64,000 nt of DNA from Gorillibacterium timonense. Its GTDB lineage: Bacteria; Bacillota; Bacilli; Paenibacillales; NBRC-103111. A program made the position numbers and the translations under genes. This document shows positions 32,756-40,791 of this stretch, in pieces. Position 1 is the stretch's first letter. Each line of letters starts with the position of its first letter. The notes below the pieces were generated by a model. That model did not search any database and was not told the origin of the DNA. It worked only from the letters and a program-made list of their open reading frames with translations. The stretch lies in assembly GCF_001457415.1 (NCBI RefSeq), contig NZ_LN881723.1, positions 1-64,000 of the forward strand. Direction: 5' to 3'.

Positions 32756-33649
32756 CTAATACCTCCGTTTACGTTCCTTGATTTCCGTCAAAAACTGCAG
32801 GTAATGCTCGTACCTCCAAGAGGCGAGTTCTCCTTGTTCCACCGCAGCCCGGACAGCGCAGCCCGGCTCCTTGTGATGCAGGCAGCCGCGAAAGCGGCAC
32901 GCCGGAGCGTAAGTGTGCAAATCCCGGAAGCAATCCGACAGTTCCTCCGCTTCCAGCTCGAGAAAATCGAGTTGGCTGAAACCGGGAGTATCGGCAACCC
33001 AGCCGCCGTTCAGCGGGATGAGCTCCACATGCCGGGTGGTATGCTTGCCGCGGCCGAGCCTCATGCTGATCTCGTCGGTCGCTAGCTTGAGCCCGGGAAG
33101 CAGAGCGTTGACCAGGGATGACTTCCCGACGCCCGATTGACCGGCAAAGACGCTGACCGTACCGGACAATCGGGCGCGTACGGCATCAATGCCCTCCATC
33201 TGCTTCGAGCTGGTGATGAAGATGTCATACCCCATCCGACGGTAAGGTTCAATGCGGGATACCCACTCCGTATCCTCCGGCTTCAAATCCGTCTTGGTTA
33301 GAACGATCACCGTGTCGAGCCCGGCCTTCTCGATGTGGACGAGAAATTTGTCCAGCAGTTGGTCGTTGAAGGCCGGCTCCTGAACGGAAAAGACGAGAAC
33401 GGCCAGCTCTGTGTTCGCAATCGGCGGACGAATGAGCTCGCTCGTTCTTTCTCCGATCGCGTCGACGGTGCCCTCCCCGTTCTCGGTCAGGCTGAAGTCG
33501 ACTCGATCACCGACAAGTGGAGAGACTTTGTGTTTTTTGAAAATTCCTCGGGCCCGGCATTGCACGAGCGCTTCCGTCCCCGGGGCTTGCCCCTCCGGAA
33601 GCACGTAGTAATACCCGCTCAATGCTTTGACGATTAAGCCTTTCGCCAT
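32756..33649 (-). CDS. rsgA: ribosome small-subunit GTPase RsgA
   Basis: Circularly permuted GTPase that checks late maturation of the 30S subunit. The 297-residue protein has an N-terminal OB-fold (about 1-70), then the permuted G motifs: VLTKTDL (G4), GQSGVGKSSLVNALLPG (G1), HTTRHVELIPL (G2), DTPGFSQLD (G3). The C-terminal zinc site is visible as C-x4-C-x-H-x5-C in CRFRGCLHHKEPGC. ATG at 33649 is behind AAGGGA; the long upstream frame overlaps prkC and is not coding. It is adjacent to prkC, a kinase known to target ribosome-associated GTPases elsewhere. Confidence 0.96.
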   Translation of the reverse strand: MAKGLIVKALSGYYYVLPEGQAPGTEALVQCRARGIFKKHKVSPLVGDRVDFSLTENGEGTVDAIGERTSELIRPPIANTELAVLVFSVQEPAFNDQLLDKFLVHIEKAGLDTVIVLTKTDLKPEDTEWVSRIEPYRRMGYDIFITSSKQMEGIDAVRARLSGTVSVFAGQSGVGKSSLVNALLPGLKLATDEISMRLGRGKHTTRHVELIPLNGGWVADTPGFSQLDFLELEAEELSDCFRDLHTYAPACRFRGCLHHKEPGCAVRAAVEQGELASWRYEHYLQFLTEIKERKRRY

Positions 33650-33650
33650 A

Positions 33651-35762
33651 TCAGTTTCCCTTCTCGGTAGCTTCAGGATTCGCGCTGCCGGATACCGGCG
33701 TCGCTTCACCGTTCGATGGAGTAGGAGAACTTGGCTCCGAATTTCCGGCGCTCGGCGTTTCCGTTGCGGTCGGGGTAGGAGTCGTGGTCGGGACCGACTT
33801 GGAATCAAGGTAGTTCTGGTACGTAAACGTTTGTTGCAGGAACAAAGCATTGTCGCGGAACACCTTGATCTTCGCCGGAACGTCCTTGGTCACCGTAAAC
33901 GGAACGTTGAGCACCGTCTCTTCCTTGATTTGCTTCGTGTCGACGATGCGGTTGTCGGAGCGAGCATCGCTCACTTCGATGCGCACCGTGGAAGCTTGAC
34001 CGGCCTTAGCCGGGGCAATCGGAAGATCGATCGACCAGTCCGCCGCGTCGGACGGCTGCCCTGTCGACACATAGAGCGTGATGTTCGTCGCTCCGGCATC
34101 AACCTCATCGCCTTCATTATAGGGATGCTGTTCGAAGACGATACCTTCGGGCTGGTCGAAGTTAGCCCGCTTGACAATGTTGTTGTCGCTCACTTTAAGC
34201 CCTCTCGCAGCCAGCATATCTTTGGCGACGCTGAGCTTCTTGCCGACCAGATTCGGCATCGTTGCAACCTCGCGCCCTTGACTCGTCTTGAAGGTGATGC
34301 TGTCCTTGAGCGGATTGAAAGGATCGCCCGCTTTCACGGATTGCTCCACAATCGTGCCCTCCTCCTTGTCGGAGAACTCCGGCTCTTCGGTTATGCGTGC
34401 CGGATCCATCCCGAGCGCGGCCAATGCCGAGACGGCATCCTCCAGCTTGAGGCCGACAAAGTTATCGATGGCAACCGAGTCCGGACCGGTGCTGACATAG
34501 AGCTGAACCACGTAATCGGGCTTCACCTTCATCGAGCCGGGACCGCCTGTTGGGTTTTGGCTGATGACGATGTCTTTCTCGACCTTCGGATCGCTCTTGT
34601 CGTTGCGCTCGGCCTTCAGCTTCGCCTCGTCCAAGATCTGAACGGCTTCGTTGTAGCTCTTGCCGGTGACATCCGGAATCGTAATGTCTTCGGGAGCCGC
34701 CATCTTCTTCACTTGCTGAGCGGCGATGAGAAGCCCCACCACTACGATGATGAAAATACCGGCCCAAATGGCGGGTTTCACCCATATTTTCTTCTTGGGC
34801 GCAGGAGCTTGGGAAGAGGGACGGTATTCCTCCTTACGGGGAGCCGAATAGCTGCTGTCGGGACGGATCGCTGGAATCACACGCGTCCGCTCCTCGTCTT
34901 CTTCGTCGATCTCCTGGAAAACCCGCTTCGGTTCGTTGCGGCGCTCCGGACGGAGGCAGGATTCGAGATCCGTCAGCATTTCCTTCGCGGACCGGTACCG
35001 GTTGTCCGGATTTTTGCGCATGGCTTTCAGAATGATGTTCTCGACGCTCTGCGGGATAAGCGGATTCACCCGGCGGGGCTCCTCCACATTCTCCTGCAGA
35101 TGCTTAAGCGCTACGCTGACAGGACTTTCTCCCGAAAAGGGAAGTTTGGCCGTCAGCATCTGATACAGCACGATCCCCAGGGAGTAGATGTCGGACTTGG
35201 CTCCAGCTGCGGTGCCTTTTGCATGCTCAGGCGAAAAATAATGAACCGATCCCACCACAGAGCCCGTCTGCGTGATGCTGGAGGAGGCGCCGGCCCGGGC
35301 GATCCCGAAGTCCGTTACCTTCACCCGCCCATTGCGGCCGATGAGGATATTGTGCGGCTTGATGTCTCGGTGGATGATCTGGTTGCTGTGGGCATGGTCG
35401 AGCGCGTCGCAGATTTGGGAAGCGATATTGACGGCTTCCTCCACCTGCAGGGGAGCCTTTTCTTTAATCAGATCATTGAGCGTATACCCTTCCACATACT
35501 CCATAACGATATAATGAATGTCTTCCCGCTGCCCCACGTCGTAGATGCTTACGATATTGGGATGGGACAGGGCGGCAGCCGATTGGGCCTCTCTGCGAAA
35601 ACGTTGAATGAATTCCTCGTCGTGCACAAATTGGGGGCGGAGCACCTTGACGGCGACAATCCGGTTGAGAAGAATGTCGCGAGCTTTATAGACAAGGGCC
35701 ATTCCTCCCCCGCCTACTCGGTCAAGTATTTCGTAGCGTCCGGCGAGCGTTTGACCGATCAT
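33651..35762 (-). CDS. prkC: Ser/Thr protein kinase with PASTA domains (PrkC)
   Basis: Membrane-spanning eukaryotic-type kinase that senses cell-wall fragments; in Bacillus it controls spore germination and envelope processes. Of 703 residues, about 1-270 are the kinase (glycine loop VGGGGMALVYKA, AVKVLR lysine, HRDIKPHNIL catalytic loop, DFGIARA). A membrane helix lies near 335-357 (IWAGIFIIVVVGLLIAA), followed by three PASTA repeats (about 365-570), an extracellular beta domain and a Pro/Thr/Ser-rich tail. I take the second ATG (35762): TAGGAGG is 6 nt from it and adjoins the first, and MIGQTLAGRYEIL aligns with B. subtilis PrkC. The cognate phosphatase prpC precedes it. Confidence 0.95.
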   Translation of the reverse strand: MIGQTLAGRYEILDRVGGGGMALVYKARDILLNRIVAVKVLRPQFVHDEEFIQRFRREAQSAAALSHPNIVSIYDVGQREDIHYIVMEYVEGYTLNDLIKEKAPLQVEEAVNIASQICDALDHAHSNQIIHRDIKPHNILIGRNGRVKVTDFGIARAGASSSITQTGSVVGSVHYFSPEHAKGTAAGAKSDIYSLGIVLYQMLTAKLPFSGESPVSVALKHLQENVEEPRRVNPLIPQSVENIILKAMRKNPDNRYRSAKEMLTDLESCLRPERRNEPKRVFQEIDEEDEERTRVIPAIRPDSSYSAPRKEEYRPSSQAPAPKKKIWVKPAIWAGIFIIVVVGLLIAAQQVKKMAAPEDITIPDVTGKSYNEAVQILDEAKLKAERNDKSDPKVEKDIVISQNPTGGPGSMKVKPDYVVQLYVSTGPDSVAIDNFVGLKLEDAVSALAALGMDPARITEEPEFSDKEEGTIVEQSVKAGDPFNPLKDSITFKTSQGREVATMPNLVGKKLSVAKDMLAARGLKVSDNNIVKRANFDQPEGIVFEQHPYNEGDEVDAGATNITLYVSTGQPSDAADWSIDLPIAPAKAGQASTVRIEVSDARSDNRIVDTKQIKEETVLNVPFTVTKDVPAKIKVFRDNALFLQQTFTYQNYLDSKSVPTTTPTPTATETPSAGNSEPSSPTPSNGEATPVSGSANPEATEKGN

Positions 35763-35764
35763 CG

Positions 35765-36523
35765 TCATCCTCCTACCTGGGCCGGTTCCGCCGGAGCATT
35801 TTCCAGCAAAACAACCGTAATGTTATCGTCTCCGCCTTCCGCGAGCGCTAGCTCTACGAGCGAATCCGCTGTCTTCTCAAGATCGCGGCCAGCGCCGAGC
35901 AATTGCTCGATTACCGGCTCGGAGATCATCCCGCTGAGTCCATCGCTGCAGAGCAGCGCGATATCGCCCGGCTTCCACGGATAATAGCGGATGTCGGCAT
36001 TTACGCTCGCATCGGTGCCGAGAGCGCGAATCAGAACATTCCGCCGCGGATGCTTCTCCGCTTCCTCCTTGGTCAACTGACCGGAACGGACCAGCTCATA
36101 GACGAGCGAATGGTCCTCGGTGAGCTGAGCCAGCTTGCCATCCTGATACAAGTACGCGCGGCTGTCTCCGATATGGGCCACTAGCAATCCGTTTGCGTCC
36201 GCCAGGACGACCACGACGGTCGTGCCCATGCCGTTAAACTGTTCCTGAGAGCGGGCCATCTCGTAGATGCGAGTATTGGCCGAAGCGATCGCAGCAGCCA
36301 GCTTCTCCTCGTTCACTGCACTCGGTTCGTCCGGCTCAATGCCATGCAGTCGTTCGTGGATCAGCTCTACGGCGAGCTGACTCGCCGTGTCCCCCGCTTG
36401 ATGTCCTCCCATCCCGTCGGCCACAATCGCCAAGGTTAATCCTTGAAGCTCGGGCACTACCAGGGCTCGATCTTCATTCACGACACGGACGTTGCCGATG
36501 TCGGTTCTGCTGGCTGTTCTCAT
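35765..36523 (-). CDS. prpC: Stp1/PrpC-type PP2C Ser/Thr phosphatase
   Basis: Metal-dependent phosphatase that reverses PrkC phosphorylation. The 252-residue PP2C domain has all metal motifs: NEDRALV, VADGMGGHQAGDTAS, MGTTVVVVL, AHIGDSRAYLY, LLCSDGLSGMI and GGDDNITVVLLE. The start at 36523 is 6 nt after GAGGTG, and MRTASRTDIGNVRVVNED aligns with family N-termini; another ATG two codons upstream adjoins the site. Its end lies 2 nt from the chosen prkC start, so kinase and phosphatase are made together. Confidence 0.95.
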   Translation of the reverse strand: MRTASRTDIGNVRVVNEDRALVVPELQGLTLAIVADGMGGHQAGDTASQLAVELIHERLHGIEPDEPSAVNEEKLAAAIASANTRIYEMARSQEQFNGMGTTVVVVLADANGLLVAHIGDSRAYLYQDGKLAQLTEDHSLVYELVRSGQLTKEEAEKHPRRNVLIRALGTDASVNADIRYYPWKPGDIALLCSDGLSGMISEPVIEQLLGAGRDLEKTADSLVELALAEGGDDNITVVLLENAPAEPAQVGG

Positions 36524-36528
36524 CCCCA

Positions 36529-37584
36529 TCACCTCTTGGCACTTGAATCCATATGTTTGGCACGCAGCTGTCCGCATGCCGCCGCGATATCGCTGCCCTG
36601 TTCCCGGCGGATCGTCGCGTTGATTTTGCCGCGCTCCAGCACGCGCTGGAATTCGAAGATGTCGTTTCGCGAGGTGCGCGTAAACTTTCGCTCATGCACA
36701 TAGTTCACCGGAATCAAGTTCACGTGGCTGAGCGGAACATGCTCCTTGAGAAGCGCGGCCAGTTCCTCCGCATGCTCCGGCTGGTCGTTCACTCCGCCCA
36801 TCAGAGCGTATTCAAACGTGATGCGCCTTCCGGTTTTCTCTACGTAGTACTTGCAGGCTTCAATCACTTCGGCAAGCGGAAACCGCCGGTTCACCGGCAT
36901 CAGCTTCGAGCGAAGAGCATCGTTCGGGGCGTGGATCGAAAGCGCTAGGTTGATCTGCGTGTCCTCGTCCGCGAAGCGGATAATGTTCGGAGCGATTCCG
37001 CTCGTCGACACGGTGATGTGCCTCTGGCCGATCGCGAGTCCCTTCTCGTGAATCATCACCCGGAGGAATTTCATCGTGGCGTCGTAATTCTCGAACGGCT
37101 CGCCAATCCCCATGACGACGATGCTGCTCACCCTCTCCCCGGTCGCATCCAGCATCTGCTGAGCTTTGACGACCTGGGCGATAATTTCGCCGGGGGCGAG
37201 ATCCCGCTTCAGACCGCCGAGCGTCGAAGCGCAGAAGGTGCAGCCGACCCGGCAGCCCACCTGCGTGGTCACGCAGACGCTGTTGCCGTAATCATGCTTC
37301 ATGATGACGGTTTCGATCGCGTTTTTGTCCTGAAGCTCAAAGAGGAATTTCACGGTTCCGTCTTGAGAGGATTGCTGAGCGATCTCGTTCAGCGTGACGA
37401 ATTGAAATTGCTCCGCCAGCTTATCCCTCAAGGCTTTGGAGAGATTGGTCATATCCTCGAAGCGACTTACCCGTTTGGCATACAGCCAGTCGAAGATTTG
37501 CCCCGCACGAAAAGAGGGCTCCTTGTTCTCCTTCGCCCAAACCTGCCAGTCTTCATATGTCAAATCGTAGATGAACGGTTTCAC
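36529..37584 (-). CDS. rlmN: 23S rRNA (adenine-2503-C2)-methyltransferase
   Basis: Radical SAM enzyme that methylates A2503 of 23S rRNA (and A37 of some tRNAs). The 351-residue protein shows the Fe-S motif CRVGCTFC (CxxxCxxC, about 110-117), [32 protein letters not shown] and PVNYV. A C-terminal Cys (AACGQL, about 341) fits the second catalytic cysteine. It lies between rsmB and prpC, the common Firmicute order. Confidence 0.96.
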   Translation of the reverse strand: MKPFIYDLTYEDWQVWAKENKEPSFRAGQIFDWLYAKRVSRFEDMTNLSKALRDKLAEQFQFVTLNEIAQQSSQDGTVKFLFELQDKNAIETVIMKHDYGNSVCVTTQVGCRVGCTFCASTLGGLKRDLAPGEIIAQVVKAQQMLDATGERVSSIVVMGIGEPFENYDATMKFLRVMIHEKGLAIGQRHITVSTSGIAPNIIRFADEDTQINLALSIHAPNDALRSKLMPVNRRFPLAEVIEACKYYVEKTGRRITFEYALMGGVNDQPEHAEELAALLKEHVPLSHVNLIPVNYVHERKFTRTSRNDIFEFQRVLERGKINATIRREQGSDIAAACGQLRAKHMDSSAKR

Positions 37585-37669
37585 AAGATCCCACCTAAAT
37601 CGAAAGTTTGAACGTTTCGCTTATCCCGGAACGGTTATGCGAACCGAGCCCGTGCGTTCATTCATCCCT

Positions 37670-39223
37670 TTATTTTACCATAGGTCGGGGAGCTTTGCCC
37701 AATCGGGCGATAAAAAAGCCATCCGTCCCAAAATCGCTTGGCAGCAGCTGCAGAGTCCCTCCGCGCGCCTCATCGGTCAGAACAGCGATCCTCTCGGCCG
37801 ATGGACGCCGCCGGCCGGCCGTAGCTTGCTTAGTCGCATTCTCTGAAAGCGGCTCGGAAACAGTCGCCGGTTGAACCGAAGCGAATCCGTGAATGAGCTT
37901 CTCCGGAAAAGACACCGGGTGGAACTCCGGATGCCGATTGAGGAAGGCTGTCACTTGGGCGCTGTTTTCCTCCGGTTCGGTCGTGCAGGTGCTGTAGACG
38001 AGCACGCCACCCGGCTTCAGCAGCCCGTGAACCGCTTCCAGCAACTCCTGTTGAAGGGCTGCCAGCTCCGCAATCTCCTCTTCCCGCTTGGTCCATTTCA
38101 GCTCCGGCTTGCGGCGGATGACACCTAGTCCCGAGCAAGGAGCGTCCAGCAGAATGCAATCGAAGCTCTCCGGGGGATACTGCTTGGACAATTCGCGCGC
38201 GTCGGAGACCACCGTCTTCACGATGCTAAGGCCGAGCCGCTTCGCCTGCCCGGCGATGAGCGCTTCCTTGTGCGGGTGGACGTCGCAGGAGACGACTTCT
38301 CCCGTGTTCTCCATCGCCTCGGCGAGATGAGCCGTTTTGCCGCCCGGAGCCGCGCAGCAATCGAGAACACGCATCCCCGGTTCAGGCGCGAGCGCTTCCG
38401 CCACAAGCATGGAGCTTTCGTCCTGCAGGCTCAGCATCCCGTTCTTGAACCAATCGGTTCCGGCCATATTTCCGCCGCTTTCAATGACGAGGCCGGGAAC
38501 AGGTAATTCCGAGAGATGCGCATCCAATCCGTTCACCGCCATCTCCCGCGCCAGTTGATCCGGCGACGTCTTCAACCGGTTCACCCGAACGCTCGCGTGG
38601 GGAGCCTCGTTGTTTGCGGCGAGGATGGCTTCCGCTGCCGCCTCTCCGTATCGGGCAACGTATCGGTTGACTAACCATTCCGGATGGGACTGGGTTAATG
38701 CAATCCGCTCACTCTCCGAAAGCCCCTCAGCCAGCGCAAGCTGGTCCTTCTGACGAAGAATCGAGCGCAGTACTCCGTTGACCATGCCGGAAATGCCGGA
38801 ATGTCCCCGCCGCTTCGCGATATTGACCGCTTCACTCACCGCCGCGTGCGCGGGAATCCGGTCCAAAAAGACAAGCTGGTAAAAGCTCATGCGCAATAGG
38901 CTCAACACCCACGGCTCAAGCTTGACCAGCCCTCCCTTGACGAAGCGCGCTAGATGATAATCGATCGTATTCTTCCGTTGGATCGTCCCGTAAACCAATT
39001 CGGTGGCAAGCCCCGCATCGGCTCGCGAAAGCGACAACCGTTCCAGGGTGTTACCGAGCAGCAGATTGCTGTAGGACCGGTCCTTCTCGACTCTTGTCAA
39101 GATGTCCAAAGCCGCTTCTCGCGCGCTACCTGCTAACTTTGCTTGCGATGGCTTGCGATCGGCCGGTTGCTTGGCGGCCGTCTTCCTCGGAGACCCCGGA
39201 GCCTGTCCTCTGCGTTCGCTCAT
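37670..39223 (-). CDS. rsmB: 16S rRNA (cytosine-967-C5)-methyltransferase
   Basis: Methylates C967 of 16S rRNA. The 517-residue protein has a short charged N-terminal extension (about 1-35), a NusB-like RNA-binding domain (about 36-165) and the methyltransferase domain with the SAM motif LDCCAAPGGKTAHLAE, catalytic loop LLDAPCSGLGVIRRKPE and YSTCTTEPEEN (two key cysteines). It is longer than B. subtilis RsmB (about 447) mainly through the N-terminus and an inserted stretch near the C-terminus (about 475-495). The ATG overlaps the fmt stop as ATGA. Confidence 0.95.
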   Translation of the reverse strand: MSERRGQAPGSPRKTAAKQPADRKPSQAKLAGSAREAALDILTRVEKDRSYSNLLLGNTLERLSLSRADAGLATELVYGTIQRKNTIDYHLARFVKGGLVKLEPWVLSLLRMSFYQLVFLDRIPAHAAVSEAVNIAKRRGHSGISGMVNGVLRSILRQKDQLALAEGLSESERIALTQSHPEWLVNRYVARYGEAAAEAILAANNEAPHASVRVNRLKTSPDQLAREMAVNGLDAHLSELPVPGLVIESGGNMAGTDWFKNGMLSLQDESSMLVAEALAPEPGMRVLDCCAAPGGKTAHLAEAMENTGEVVSCDVHPHKEALIAGQAKRLGLSIVKTVVSDARELSKQYPPESFDCILLDAPCSGLGVIRRKPELKWTKREEEIAELAALQQELLEAVHGLLKPGGVLVYSTCTTEPEENSAQVTAFLNRHPEFHPVSFPEKLIHGFASVQPATVSEPLSENATKQATAGRRRPSAERIAVLTDEARGGTLQLLPSDFGTDGFFIARLGKAPRPMVK

Positions 39224-40218
39224 AGGCCGTCCGCTCCTTCCAGCGAAGCATCCGCTCCGAGCACATCCCCCGGACGGATTCCTCCTCCGCGGCCATAAGC
39301 GGCGGCGTCCATCGCTTTGCGTCCGGAAGGTTGAACTTCCGTAAGCCAGAGCGTTCCGTTCCCGGTAGCAACCTCGATCCCATCCCCGTTCACAGTCAGA
39401 ACGGTTCCCGGCAAGCTTTGCGCCGAAGCGGACCCAGCGGTCGAATCGGCTTGTCCCTTCGGGGGAGCGGCCATCCACACCTTAAACACCTCGCCGTTAT
39501 GCAGCGTATAGGCTACCGGCCACGGGTTCAACCCGCGAATCTGGTTGAACAGCACGTTCGCCGGACGCGACCAATCCAGCTGTTCATCCTCCCGCTTGAT
39601 GGTCGGGGAATGCGTGGCTTCCGCTACATTCTGCGGTACTGCGGTGATCTTCCCGGCGATCAGCTCCGGCAGCGTGCGGCGCAAGAGTTCGGCGCCTTCT
39701 ACGCTTAGCTTGTCGAACAAAGTACCTGCTGTATCCTCGTCCGTAATCGGGACAACAACCTTGCTGATCATATCTCCCGTGTCGATCCCCTCGGCCATGT
39801 ACATGATCGTGACGCCGGATTCCGCATCTCCATTCATGACGGCATACTGAATAGGCGCGCCGCCCCGGTATTTGGGAAGCAGCGAGCCGTGAACGTTGAT
39901 GCAGCCAAGCCTCGGCAGCTCCAGCACCGCTTTCGGCAGGATTTGGCCGTAGGCTGCGGTGACGATCAGATCCGGCGCAAGCGCGGCTACCTTGGCCACC
40001 GCTTCCGGACGGCGAAGGCGCTCCGGCTGGAGCACGGGAATGCCGTGCTCCAGCGCTTCCACCTTCACCGGAGTGGGCGTCAACACCCGTTTGCGCCCCT
40101 TCGGCCGATCGGGCTGCGTGACGACTCCGACGATTTCGTAGCCTTCTTCCAGCAGAACCCGAAGCGAAGGCACGGCAAAATCAGGAGTTCCCATGAACAA
40201 GATCTTCACACGGCTCAT
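39220..40218 (-). CDS. fmt: methionyl-tRNA formyltransferase
   Basis: Formylates initiator Met-tRNA with 10-formyl-tetrahydrofolate. The 332-residue protein has FMGTPDFAVPSLRVLLEE at the start, the active-site loop CINVHGSLLPKYRGGAPIQ (Asn and His; about 105-123) and MYMAEGIDTGDM. The C-terminal tRNA-binding domain begins near residue 210. It overlaps def upstream and rsmB downstream by 4 nt each, coupling formylation and deformylation. Confidence 0.96.
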   Translation of the reverse strand: MSRVKILFMGTPDFAVPSLRVLLEEGYEIVGVVTQPDRPKGRKRVLTPTPVKVEALEHGIPVLQPERLRRPEAVAKVAALAPDLIVTAAYGQILPKAVLELPRLGCINVHGSLLPKYRGGAPIQYAVMNGDAESGVTIMYMAEGIDTGDMISKVVVPITDEDTAGTLFDKLSVEGAELLRRTLPELIAGKITAVPQNVAEATHSPTIKREDEQLDWSRPANVLFNQIRGLNPWPVAYTLHNGEVFKVWMAAPPKGQADSTAGSASAQSLPGTVLTVNGDGIEVATGNGTLWLTEVQPSGRKAMDAAAYGRGGGIRPGDVLGADASLEGADGL

Positions 40219-40706
40219 GACTCGCCCTCTGCCTCCTCATCATCCTCCGGCTCGTTGTAGACCTTCACGGCGATATCCGTAAACAAGACGCCGTTCAAAT
40301 GGTCCACTTCATGCTGGATGCAGCGGGCTAGCAGGTCGGTTCCCTCAATTTCCACTTCATTGCCCTCACGGTCGATTCCTCGCACCTTCACCCTCTGGGC
40401 GCGCTTCACATCGCCGAGGAGTCCGGGAATGCTCAGGCAGCCTTCCGGTCCCAGCTGCTCGCCTTCTTTGAAGAAGATTTCAGGGTTCACCAACTGAATC
40501 AAGCCGTGCTCATCCCCCACGTCCATGACGATGGCGCGCTTCAGAATTCCGATCTGCGGAGCGGCGAGACCGACGCCAGGCGCATCGTACATCGTGTCGG
40601 CCATGTCATCGAGCAGCTTCTGGATATTCGGGGTAATCTTCGGAACGGGCTTCGCCGTTTGGCGAAGCACCGGATCGGGTTGTTTTACGATAATGCGGAT
40701 GGCCAT
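40215..40706 (-). CDS. def: peptide deformylase
   Basis: Removes the formyl group from new proteins; Fe2+ or Zn2+ enzyme. The 163-residue protein contains the three motifs GVGLAAPQIG, EGCLSIPG (metal Cys) and QHEVDHLNG (metal His pair and Glu). The size and lack of insertions suggest the shorter class found alongside fmt. ATG at 40706 is behind GGAAGGTGG; a GTG three codons upstream is within the site. The C-terminus is a strongly acidic tail. Confidence 0.96.
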   Translation of the reverse strand: MAIRIIVKQPDPVLRQTAKPVPKITPNIQKLLDDMADTMYDAPGVGLAAPQIGILKRAIVMDVGDEHGLIQLVNPEIFFKEGEQLGPEGCLSIPGLLGDVKRAQRVKVRGIDREGNEVEIEGTDLLARCIQHEVDHLNGVLFTDIAVKVYNEPEDDEEAEGES

Positions 40707-40791
40707 GCCAACCACCTTCCTCTCGCTTTATAAAAATGTGTATTTCCAGAATCGCCGGCTCATGCCGAGCCAAGCAGAATTCGGCCAATCC

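Noticed and set aside
33627..35984. A 785-codon open frame on the plus strand opposite prkC
   Set aside because: It is antisense to a gene with complete kinase and PASTA motifs, has no recognisable domain and is explained by the GC-rich codon pattern. Other long antisense frames (for example opposite fakA, ackA and yloB) were rejected likewise.
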